Shown here: positions 1-10,441 of the stretch, piece by piece
Layout of the letters: each line of letters starts with the position of its first letter
Position numbering within the stretch: position 1 is the stretch's first letter
Assembly (NCBI GenBank): GCA_038503065.1
Contig: JBCAMK010000003.1
Location: 1,426,001 to 1,490,000, forward strand
DNA: 64,000 bases
Direction: 5' to 3'
DNA from: Paragyromitra xinjiangensis
Lineage: Eukaryota > Ascomycota > Pezizomycetes > Pezizales > Discinaceae
The notes under the pieces: generated by a model
The model's input: only the letters and a program-made list of their open reading frames with translations
Databases searched by the model: none
What the model was told of the DNA's origin: nothing
Position numbers and translations under genes: made by a program

Positions 1-1138
1 GTTTTAACCCTTTCTTTCCGTTCTCATCTATTATTCTGGGTATTGAATTAACACAAACCTTTACCATAGATCTATAAATGAGGATTTAAGAGCTTAAAAT
101 GGTTACTGAAAGGAAACACCCTTTGTCAATTGAGGTAGTAACTGATTCGATAAACTTTTGGGAATCTGTTGCTGTAGTTCAGATTCCAAATCGCATCCAT
201 GCCAATACAAGGTGCAATTGAGGGTTACAGCCCGACGAAAAACAGCCTATCCCCCGGGAGAAACCAGTACGATCTAAAAGATCTAAGCGGTTTAAAGCCA
301 CGCATAGTCTAGAAGAATAATCGCTACGAATACCGGTAATCTGATGTCATTTAGCCAGAAGCAGAAAAACATTGCTATTCCGCCTAGGATCTATCTTCGA
401 GACTAAGCTACCGGAAGATCCGGAAAATTCCAATCGGAGATCTGTCCTCCTCGATCTCTAGCATCCTGATAGGATAAACATTTGCCCTTTTCTGTTGCTG
501 TTCCTGTGACAACAAATCTTCGGAAATCCACATCGTGATACGGTACCAAAGCAGGGAGTATCCGAACACCACAATTTCCCTGCATCACCGGGAAGAGGGG
601 TTTGTCAAGTCGCTCGCTGCAGGAACATAAGAGCCTCTAAAGTAGATAAAACATCGCAACATCCCCGATTTATTGTGAGTGAGCGGGGATTTTCCGAGAT
701 TCCGGCGCCTGTTCCGTAGGCTATGAAACATGTCAAAAAAAAAGTCGTGACGGCCAGGAGACCCCTGTCCGTGCATGGCACAGCGATGCTGCTTCTCCTA
801 TCGGTACCACACCTCGATCAATCCATCGTTTCCTCATCCCATCACATCTCAACGACTCCGCGGTTAACCCATACACAAACAGAGACGAGCATCCCCAGGC
901 GAATTCCTTTTTCTCCGGGCATTTCAACCGTTGAATCGAGTCAGATAGCATCGCGTTAATCCCCAAACAACATTCCCGGTGCAACCGCAAGTTCTCCCGG
1001 CCCACGCGCAGAATATTCCGGCCGACCCTGTTTCTATTTGGTTTTGCCAGGCACTCTGGTCTCAATCCCAGCTTGGGGTCGAAAATCCCTCGCTGAGCCT
1101 GGTTCCAGGAGCTGTAACCCCACTTGAGCTCCCCGCTG
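1..1138. other. Left-edge region without a recognised gene
   Basis: No frame here has recognisable domains or a convincing start and splice structure. A minus-strand open frame (733-1161) overlaps the start of the glucokinase upstream extension and reads as arginine-rich, low-information sequence. The part nearest 1139 is presumably promoter and leader of the glucokinase locus. Nothing else can be supported. Confidence 0.5.
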
Positions 1139-1693
1139 ATGACGGGTGCTTCCTCACCCATTGCTACTCGAGCCGCAGTCCGGTTCCGTAGTAGTGCCCC
1201 TCAGTTACCTCATAGTTCGCGCAAGACCACAAAACTACAAAAAATTGACTTTGTGGGTACCCCTCAAACCCCGCCAAGTGGAAAGGCAAAAACCAAGGCC
1301 GATAAAGTGAAGCCTGTGACGATACAACAAAAAGCCACCTTTTTATTCTTCCCCACCCTCTCCTCAAGTCTTCGAACCCTCTCAGTAGTCCTTCTTCTCG
1401 TCGCCGTAGCCCTCCAATTCTTCCATAAGCCATTTATCGATCTTCTTCCACACTCTGTCCCGAAACCTAAACCGACACCCACAAGACTAGTCCCGCACGA
1501 GATTTTCGGCAGCGAAAGCACTTCTGCAGCCATTTCAGCGCCGAGAACCGCACCAGACAACTATATCGAGGGATTTGCTATCTGCGGTCAGAGAAAGCGA
1601 TATTACAACGGCCCAAACCCGAATTTAGACTCCCCCCCACGAAAAACAACAGAAGTGAGAGAACTTCGAATTGGTGCCGCAGACACGAATAAA
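1139..1693 (+). other. In-frame N-terminal extension upstream of glucokinase
   Basis: The glucokinase frame stays open from an ATG at 1139 through to the canonical start at 1694, adding 185 codons. Codon use looks coding, with many pyrimidine-ending codons. The predicted segment starts with a basic, Ser/Ala-rich stretch, then has one strongly hydrophobic segment (about residues 79-95, LSVVLLLVAVALQFF). A Pro/Lys-rich linker follows. If translated, the enzyme would be about 717 residues and anchored in a membrane. Known fungal glucokinases begin close to the Met at 1694, so this could equally be 5' leader or a separate upstream exon. I keep it apart from the core gene. Confidence 0.35.
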
Positions 1694-3438
1694 ATGGGAT
1701 CAAACATGACTTTGGTTGATAAAGCAAAGGCTATCGCAGAGGAGTTTGAGTATACTCCGCAACAAGTAAGGAATGGTGTCAAGGAATACCTTCAACTAAT
1801 GGGTAAGACTTTCTAGCTTAAGCCAATATCGCGAAGGGTCAGCTGACCGGATGTGGTGAACAGATGTCGGTTTAGCCAATGATGGAGAAGCAATGACCAT
1901 GATTCCCACCTACGTCACAAAAGTACCCAATGGCACGGAAGAGGTGAGAATCGTGACGCCCATTCCCAAACGACAGGAAGGCCCGATGGATCCTAATTCA
2001 TGTTCTGTCGGTATAGGGCGTATACCTCGCCGTTGACCTTGGTGGAACCAACTTCCGTGTTTGTTCAGTGACCTTGAAGGGTGACACGACTTTCACCATT
2101 GCCCAGTCTAAAGTCCCCATTCCTCGATCCCTAATGGTCTCAAACTCCAAGTCCCTATTCTCCTTCTTGGCCACACAAATTGCTTCCTTTGTCAAGGAAC
2201 ACCACTCTGACCATTTCGCCGAAGACTCGGGTCACCATCTACACCTAGGGTTCACTTTCTCGTTTCCCGTAGATCAGAAGGCTGTCAACAAGGGATACCT
2301 GATCCGCTGGACTAAGGGTTTTGACATTCCAGATGCCATTGGGAAAGATGTCTGTGCTCTGCTTCAAGCAGAAATTGACATCCTAGGCCTGCCCGTCACA
2401 GTTGCTGCTTTAGTTAATGATACCGTGGGAACTCTGATGGCGAGGTCATACGCCTCACCCGGTAAGACGGGAACTTTACTCGGCGCTATTTTCGGAACGG
2501 GCACCAACGGAGCATACGTCGAAAAGTTGGATCAGATCACAAAGATGACGAAACCCGGTGCTAACGTAGGAGAGTACGATAATTCGACTGGTGAGATGGT
2601 TATAAACACTGAGTGGGGTAGCTTTGATAATGCGATGAAAGTGCTTCCCGATACACCATATGATCGTGCCCTCGACAAGAATTCTGTCAATCCCGGAATC
2701 CAGATGTTTGAGAAGAGAGTTAGTGGAATGTTCTTGGGAGAGATTCTGAGAAATGCAATCTTGGCTTTGAAGGAGAATGCAGGCTTGTTCTCAACAGCCA
2801 CTATCAAGCCAAATGCTGCTCTAAATACGGCTTGGAGTGTTGATACTGCCGTATTGTCGTACATCGAGTCTGATGACACACCGAATTACCTGGTAACCAG
2901 AGAGACGCTCCAAAGGGAATTGGGAGTCTCGGGCAGGGTCAGTAGTGACGAAGCTCAAGCTGTCAAGATCTTGGTTCACGCTATCGGAAAGCGCTCTGCT
3001 CGTCTTTCTGCAGTCCCAATTGCAGCCATCATTCTAGCAACTGGCAAACTTGGTTCCTCTCCGAATCCAAGCTCTGCGGATGTCGAAAGTCTAAACCTGA
3101 AAGATCTTTCACTTGTCGAACAGGGTATCGCAGTCATCAAGACAGCCGCGTTAGGAAAGCCAACCGCCGCTCCAATTGCCGACGCTCCGCCGCCAGCCAC
3201 TACCAGAAAGTCCAGCGTGGTTGTAGAAGATGAGATAATCGATGTCGGTGTTGATGGGAGTGTTGTCGAGTTCTACCCCGGATTTGAGGATCATGTTCGA
3301 AGCGCCCTTAGAGACGTTCACGAATTTGGAGAGGCAGGAGAGAAAAGGGTTAGAATGGGAATTGCAAAGGATGGATCAGGCGTTGGAGCGGCACTTATTG
3401 CGCTCGTTGCATATAAAATGGCCAACGGCCTTGCGTGA
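1694..3438 (+). CDS. Glucokinase (hexokinase family), three exons
   Basis: Phosphorylates glucose with ATP to glucose 6-phosphate at the entry to glycolysis, in the cytosol. Exons are 1694-1802, 1876-1943 and 2017-3438; both introns are 73 nt with GT-AG ends, giving 532 residues. Visible landmarks are the phosphate-binding LAVDLGGTNFRVC (about residues 63-75), the hexokinase signature LGFTFSFP...WTKGF (about 136-161), the catalytic Asp in LVNDT (Asp194), the second phosphate loop GAIFGTGTNGAY, and the C-terminal adenosine motif KDGSGVGAA. A Pro/Ala-rich insert near the C-terminus (DAPPPATTRK) precedes GVDGSVVEFYPGFED. The sequence is closer to the fungal glucokinase branch than to hexokinase I/II. 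The start at 1694 (MGSNMTLVDKAK) matches the usual family N-terminus; an in-frame upstream ATG at 1139 is discussed separately. Confidence 0.93.
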
Positions 3439-4128
3439 GTGATTACGTTGAGATTTTTATGAACTTTCTTATGTCGCTGGGTGGTATAATTCCGAGATGT
3501 ATGTTTTATGCTGTCTCGACATTTGTATGATTTCCTTGTTGGAACACGGGTTCTTTTTGAGTCAAGTTTGGTTATTTCTTGTATATATTTTTCGCGATCG
3601 GTTGTTCCTTTTTGTTTATCAAGTAACGGAATTGAAAGCGATGCATTAGCTGTCCCTCCTCAGCCAGGGAGGTACAAACCAATGCCAACCAACAGTCGTG
3701 ATCACAAATCGTCACTCGGCAAGTGCGATGATCCATTCTTAAAAATCGATTATCATGAGACGGGCCAAGAGTCGAAAATCACCCCCAAACACTCATACGC
3801 CAGCGCTTCCGCTGGTCAGAGAATCTTGAGAGTAGTAGATCAAAGCAGAACCTAGATACGAGAAGGGGAAGGATGAATGGACTCAGTTGTGGGGATTTAA
3901 AGAGATATATGTAGGTTGGAGATTTGCTATCAGATGACATTTGGGAATTGAAGCAGGGAAAGAAGATTAGGTGAGGCCACAGCTTCCTAGAGAATCAGCC
4001 TCGGGTCAGGTGAGTTGACTCCCAGCTTATTTATGTCTGGGACGACTGAAGTTCGAATCAACTCCCACATCCTCTACCGAATACTAGAATATTACCTAGT
4101 TTAAAGAATTCTCTCTTACAACTCGAAA
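3439..4128. other. Intergenic, 3' flank of glucokinase
   Basis: T-rich 3' flank followed by sequence with one short open frame (3508-3855) that starts at a non-AUG codon and has no recognisable domain. I see no RNA gene. A motif near 4050 that loosely resembles a tRNA T-loop lacks a pairing stem. Confidence 0.5.
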
Positions 4129-4714
4129 ATGGATGACACCAATGATGTGATGCGTGGAACGGTCTGTCTATTTTCCTCTCATTCCATTTCCTTTAGTTGC
4201 TGGCTACATGTGCTGTACTGTCTCTAATCCCTTCATGGGACAGTTCTATCTTATATCCTCACAACTCCTCTACTACACTGCTCCAGCCCTTCTCGGCATG
4301 GTTTGGATTTCCACTCACAAATACTCGACCCGTTTTACACTCGTCATGTGCGTGGCCGTGGGCCTTGCATGGTATCCAGTCAGCAATGGTGGGGTATTTT
4401 ATGAAGATATTGAGGAGGAGGACGAAGAGGACAATAGAACGTTCTTTTATCTTCCACGTGCCCACTATCGACGCTTCAATACCCGGGGTGAAATAGTCGG
4501 ACTTAACGACGATGATGACGATGATGAAGATGATGAAGATGATGAAGATGATGACGATGATTTTTTTTCCGCCGGTCCCTCCGAACAGCCGGTTATTACC
4601 GCAGACGATGATAGTGAGCTGGATTTTGAGTCGAAATTCATCGATGGTCTTTACAAGCTGGGTAGGGCTGGATTATTTGTTTCTGGGGCTGCCTTGCTGG
4701 TTTTAGTCTCCTAA
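4129..4714 (+). CDS. Small acidic membrane protein of unknown function
   Basis: I do not recognise this protein. The reading frame ending at 4714 encodes two adjoining hydrophobic segments (FYLISSQLLYYTAPALLGMV and FTLVMCVAVGLAWYP). A central run of Asp and Glu follows, about 18 consecutive acidic residues, and then a hydrophobic C-terminal tail (AGLFVSGAALLVLVS). The start is uncertain. The first in-frame ATG is at 4208. An upstream ATG at 4129 can be joined by a 43-nt intron (4154-4196, ending CTTTAG), giving 180 residues, but the donor GTGGAA is weak. The two-segment, acid-loop, tail-anchor layout suggests an endomembrane protein; no function is inferred. It lies between glucokinase and the Rqt4-like gene on the same strand. 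Confidence 0.55.
4508..4561 (+). repeat. GAY/GAA trinucleotide repeat coding poly-Asp/Glu
   Basis: Eighteen consecutive codons of GAC, GAT or GAA inside the small membrane protein gene. Codons for Asp and Glu are mixed, so this is an imperfect microsatellite kept in frame. Confidence 0.9.
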
Positions 4715-5964
4715 GTCAGGATCGCTAGTCTCATGCGCTATCGGCACGGATACACTATCTCTTCGTCTTTGCCCAGCCCATCTATTGGACCGTGAATTAT
4801 TTCTATTGGCGCTTTACCCCCTTATCTGAGAAATCGATACGAAGACGGGGAGCATATTTTGTATTGTAGTAGTCCAACAATGACAATAGATAGGGCTATA
4901 CAAAAATAATTTCGAAAGATATCGCAGCCACCAGGCGGCCTAGGCTACCCCCATGACAGGCAATAAATCTCAAAATAACTACATGTAGATAGCAAAAGTA
5001 AGTAACAAAACTCATCAAAGTCAGCTTCGAGGTCACCAACAAAATAAAAGATAGGATGAGAGATGACGTAGGTTAAGTAGTTGGAAGAAGAACGGCCCTA
5101 GTTAACAGGAAGCGACTTCATTTGGCCAAACTACAAACTACAAACTAATACTGGTCATAAAGCTTTCACTGAAGCCACCAAATTCGTTGAAACCGTCTCT
5201 GAAACCACTGAAATGACCAAACTCATCAAAACTGGAGCACTACCGCCCCCGACCGATCAGCACCTCAAAGGAGAGCAGTGGGAAGTGAATAGCGCGAAGT
5301 GAAGCCAGGAAAAGAGGACAACCAAAACCCTACAATATCATCACTGCGTGCGTTGGCGGAGAGATGAAAGAAGGGAGGCCGGAGGTAAGATAGCCTTGAA
5401 AAAGAAAAGAACGTCGAAGGATTTATAGGTCGGAGCTCAGAAAATATTCGCCGCTGACTTTTTATTAGCTGCCAAAGAGCTCAACTGTAGGCACTCAACT
5501 AGCAACGTAAATCCCCCCTCTCACCTATAAGATCCGGACATATGTATATTGCTTCGCAGACCTAGGAAGCACTCTCCCCAAAGAAGATCACCAAGATACT
5601 CCGGCTAACTGCAACATTTACGTACCTCTAGCATGAACAACCGATAAGAGATTAGAGCTTCCTTCCGGTACACAAGTAGCCCAATTCGTGTAATCAGTCT
5701 AGTACCTAGCAAAAATCTCCATCGAATCTATGGAACCAGCGAAGATCGTGGAAAGGCTAAGCTGCCGAGTGATAACTTATGCCGCATCTGCCAAGCCGTG
5801 CATGGACCAACCCCAAGAGCCGCACGAGTCGTTATCAACCATCCCCAGACATCACCTTACTCCAACAGCTCCATAGATCCATTCCCGCCAAAAACTCCCA
5901 CCACCCGAAATTCCATTAGTCCTCTACCAACCATTAAAACTATCAGCATACTCAATACCCCATA
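4715..5964. other. Intergenic region before the Rqt4-like gene
   Basis: About 1.25 kb with no supported gene on either strand. The last 200 bases are C/T/A-rich (CCCACCACCC-like) as is usual for fungal promoters and leaders, and lead into the ATG at 5965. A short tandem ACAAACTACAAACTA lies near 5140. Confidence 0.5.
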
Positions 5965-7745
5965 ATGTCGAACTCCCTTCAGTCCTGGGCTCTTCCCCGC
6001 CTTCGATCTCTCCTACCACTTCCCGAAGAGAATCTCCAAGAGGTCATCACCTATGCCACTACCTCTCTCAAATCTGCGGAGGAAGTTAGCTCGCATTTCA
6101 ATGTACATCTTTCTGACTTATTTTTAGATGCAAGGATGAATAAACTGACTGAAACTCTTAGGACCTCTTGGGCAACTCACCAGACTCGATATCTTTCATC
6201 TCAGACTTCAATTCCCGTCTCTTTCCACGAAAGCTTACCTCTGCTAATCCCACGCCGGCCTCATCATCATCATCATTAAATAACGATGGCCCCCCAGGCC
6301 CACGAAAAAAGGGGAAGAAAGCAAAAGCACCTCTCTCGAAATTCCCACAAGCACCCCGGAAGGCAAACGATGGGGTTGAGGGACAATTCAGCAATCCTAA
6401 TGGCGTCTATAGGAAGCCAGATTTAGAGAATGAGTACGTTCCTGGTGGATCCAGTAAAAGTAGCCGCGCGCCAACATCAAAACCACCTGGCGGCGTCGCG
6501 CCGGACAAACCACTCGAGACGACCCCAGCTGCAAAACAACTGCCAATCTTCGACAACTCGTCTTCACAGCCTACATTCGCACAGCAAGCTTCTACCGCAA
6601 CCTCATCAAATTCAAAAATAACAGGAACCCTCACCTCTGACTTCGTCAACGTCAAGACCAAAAAAGCAAAGCCTCAACAGCAAAAAATTATGGTCACCGG
6701 CGGCACTTCAATGCGTGGTATAAGCAAAGACCTCGATGACCTTGAATCTGCTCTCCGAACCCTCGAGATGTCCACTAACCCAACTCTACAATCCGAACGC
6801 CGCAAATGCTCTTGTATGGGCTTAAAACACGAAGTCCTCGTCGCAGCTCCAAACTGCCTTTCTTGTGGCAAAATAATCTGCATCAAAGAAGGTCTTGGCC
6901 CTTGTACATTCTGCAATACTCCTCTGATCTCCGCAGACGAGGTCCAGTCCATGGTTCGCACACTTCGTGACGAGAGAGGGAAGGAGAAGATGGCAGTCAA
7001 TGCGGCACAGAATAGACGCCCTGAAGTTAGTAAAACACCGAAACCGTTTTCGACGCCAGCACTACCATCAGGGAGTGGTGATGAATCAGAAGGATTAGCA
7101 AAGGCTATGGCACATCGTGATCGGCTACTAGGATTTCAGGCAAATAATGCACAAAGAACGAAGATTATCGATCAAGCGGCAGACTTTGATACACCAACCT
7201 CGACAGGGCTAAATCCATGGGCGACGCCCCAGGAACGTGCCTTACAACTAAAGAAGCAACAAAAGGTAATGCGGACAATGGAGTGGAATGCAAAGGAAGA
7301 CTATGAGAAGAGACGGGTTGTCGTCGCTATCGACTTGAAGGGGAGGAAGGTAGTCAAGGAGATGAGGGATATTGCACCGCCAGAGATTAGCAGTGAAGAA
7401 GATGAGGCGACAGGCTATGACGAGGAGTATGATACGAGTTTAGAAAGAGGCGGCCAGGCGGCGTTTGGAGGCAAAGGTAAAGGCAAAAGCGTAGAAAGGG
7501 GTGGGAAGTATGCGAGAAACCCGTTATTGAGAGGCATGATTAGACCTGTCTATAATAAAAACCAAGGGAAAGGAAAGGAGAAAGAGCAAGAAGGAGATGA
7601 TGTCGGCGGTGTTAACACAGCGAATACTTGGAGACGGGTGCAAGATGAGTTTAAGGATAATGAGGAAATTATTCTAAATGGGGGTGCATATGGGGCGGAA
7701 AGAACGGAGAGAGGAACCGCTGGAGAGGAACCGGCTTGTGGGTAG
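5965..7745 (+). CDS. Rqt4/TRIP4-like C2HC5 zinc-finger protein
   Basis: Probable homologue of TRIP4 (ASC-1) and yeast Rqt4, a subunit of the RQT complex that splits collided ribosomes in ribosome-associated quality control. Exons 5965-6102 and 6162-7745 are joined by a 59-nt GT-AG intron, giving 573 residues. The N-terminal 65 residues resemble a CUE-like ubiquitin-binding segment. The C2HC5 finger is clear: KCSCMGLKHEV with Cys262, Cys264 and His269, then NCLSCGKIICIKEG (Cys278, Cys281, Cys286) and GPCTFC (Cys294, Cys297). The middle is low complexity. The C-terminal third is charged, with a WATPQERALQLKKQQK motif (near 7220-7265) typical of the family region after the finger. No ASCH domain is seen, as in the yeast protein. 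Assignment to the family is strong; membership of an RQT complex in this fungus is inferred. Confidence 0.85.
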
Positions 7746-10441
7746 ATGGACAATCTGACAATTATTACGCCCTATTACTTAAATAATGAAGTGCGTACCA
7801 AAAAGAACTCGGCGGATTCCATATAGAGCATATGCCATTTTACCAATTTCTGTAGCTTGAGATCAAACAGAGTATGTTTTCAGATTGGAAATGGACATGA
7901 TTGCATGTTTCTACCCTTATCAAGCAACCAGTCAACAAGAATCATTGAATATCACCCGTCCTTTCCTACACTACTGCTCCTGGAGGTATGCTTCCCACTC
8001 ATAAGTTTAGAGGGAGGCTCGGAGAAACAGGTCGAGAAAAATTACGGAACCAGCTTTTGGGAGTTCGGAGGAAACTTGAGGCTGAGTGTATCCAAAAACA
8101 TACACCTTAGGGCCACCTACAGAGCTGCTCTAGAATTGTTCGGCATAGAGGCTGTGAGCCATCTGCTAGAGAGCAAATCCAGCCACAAGATATCTATTAT
8201 TTTCCCTGCTCTCTATATTCCTAAGAACGACATTCAGCCCCTCCTACACTAAAAACCGCTAAGCAGCAAGGCAGTCACTTCATCCTTAGGATCAAGTTGC
8301 TCGATCGATATCTCCACCGGGGCTTAACACTTGACTACGGATGCAATGAGCCTGGTGGCTATGAATCTCTGACAGACTCGGAATCGAATACCGTATTCAC
8401 TTTATATTTCAGTTCCTTAAGAACCAGCAGCACCCCTCTGTGATACCTGTTTCGAAAAGAACCTGAGCGCGATATATATGCCTCTAGTCCCTTAGAGAGT
8501 TCTCAGAATATCAGCTGGACGTAGAGGAGGAGCAGCAGCTCCAGACCACAAGAGGCTCCTAAAATATCAAGTGGTCCTCGGCAGTGCTATCTTATGAACG
8601 AGATAAAATGCCTCACAACACCAAACTGCACAAGGTTGTAAGCATATGCCCACTTACATGTAACTTTATGCCCCTTTTCGTTCAGCCCAACTTGTGTTCC
8701 CTTCTACGGCCGGATCACAGAAGAGACGTTCTACTTATGATTTCTTAATCAAAGTCATACGCGCACAGATGCTATTCCTTTGAAGGATAACGCAAATGGC
8801 TATTTTCGTTCGCTTTTGTCCCCTGATCGCATCTGCCGCCGCGGGATCGGGAAGATGACACCCACGTGGGTGCACTCGTAGCACAGACATAACCTTTGAC
8901 TTCGATGACTCTATCAACTCTACCTTGGGCTCGGGATGACCTCTCGGGGATTGCTGTGGGTCGAGAACAGTTTTTAAATGAGGTAACTATGGTATCAGAC
9001 TACAGTACAGATATGCTCGTCAGAACTGAGATTCAGTTTCTTTCTTCCTGTCTGTCTTGTTTTCTGACCTATAACATTCCCTCGCTTACCAAAGGTTAAA
9101 TTCAACGGACTTTAGTACCGGCATCTAAACTTGATGTCGATTTCAGGTTGCACGGTTTGAATGTCTTTGTAAAACATTCTCAGGTCTGCAGATCAACGGC
9201 GCATGGACCACCTTATTTAGTAGTGCCCGCCACAGCCGCTGTCGTGGGGGGGGCTAATATTTAGCCTCATCCCAGCCTCTCGGTAATCAAAGATCAAAGA
9301 TCATCATTCCCCTGTGATTTCAGGGTTTCGGTAATCGCACGTCTCGGTTTTCAGAAAATTCCAGAACAAGCTTGAATGATAATTATAGTGGCGTCACTAG
9401 GGGCGAGAGAGAAATCGTTTGGTCGTGGGGGGATATCGAGTCTTATCGATTGGTGGTGTGCCTGGATACTCGCGTGTGATAAAAAACGGTCATCGTTCAG
9501 ACCACCGCCCACTTCCACTGGTACTCTAGCCCGCTCTAGAGCAGCACAGGGCTTGTTAAATGCATGTATTCATGTATTTTACCCTCATCACTTACACTGG
9601 ACGAGAGCAGAGCTGCTTGATGGGGATAAGAAAAGGATTACACCGCTCTGCTCATGGTTTCCTGAATAAACAAAAAAGATGTGCGATGTGGGCGCCAATA
9701 ACAACTTCCAGACGACCAATACAGAGAAGCATTACGCCACAACTACGTTTTTGTCGCAGCCACATGCTCAGGCAAGGAAACAGCAAGGTCATCTGCACCG
9801 TTCATAAAGGTGAGCGTATAGGCAGAGTAGAGCGACGAGCTGCAGTTCCTGACAGGGGCCTGGCTTAGCGGACACAAACATGACGACAGACGCTGATCTT
9901 CCAACGATGATGGTGATAGTGAGGGCCTTTATTCTTTATTTTTGCAAGCTAAATTCCTGTTCGTCTGAAGGTGGTAGAGCTGCGTCTTTTTCTATTTTAT
10001 AGATCGGGTTCCGGCGAACTGAGCTCGCGATCTTAGCCACTAATCCGGCTATATTATCGCTCAGTTATAAGCCAGTAGAGAGCTGGAACCTGGGACGCGG
10101 GCGGCTTAAGGAAGCATATTTGAGCCTACGTTTGTGCGCGCAGCGGACCTTTCCGTTCGTAAACTTCGCCAACACCCGGTAGATAGCTCACGGGGACAGA
10201 AAGAGAAGGCAAGTGAATAGAAAATAACAGCAGGTCTGTTCCCCTTACCCTTCCTTTTATATTTTAGCAACTGGAAAAGTAATATTTACTCTTACTCCTA
10301 ACATTCTCCGAGTCTAAGCTACATCCAAGTCTAACCTCAAGACTTGTCCAAGCCGTCAAACTAACTTCAAGCCCGTTATAGATAGTTTCTCTCACCAAGG
10401 AATAACAAGAGAGACGCCAGACTAAAGAATATTTCAATTCA
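7746..10441. other. Gene-poor interval with one unexplained open frame
   Basis: About 2.7 kb without a recognised gene. The frame 7857-8252 (+) is open for 131 codons and has purine-rich first codon positions (for example EKNYGTSFWEFGG and RATYRAALELFG), which hints at an old coding segment, but it starts at TTG and matches no family I know. Near 9284 the heptamer ATCAAAG is repeated. Around 9228-9247 a GC-rich imperfect inverted repeat is followed by a run of eight G. The final 200 bases form the promoter and leader of the next gene. Confidence 0.4.

Noticed and set aside
733..1161. Minus-strand frame of 142 codons at the left edge
   Set aside because: No domain, no intron logic and a composition-driven Arg/Gly-rich translation; it overlaps the glucokinase upstream frame.
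1264..1560. Minus-strand frame under the glucokinase extension
   Set aside because: Antisense shadow of the better-supported plus-strand frame.
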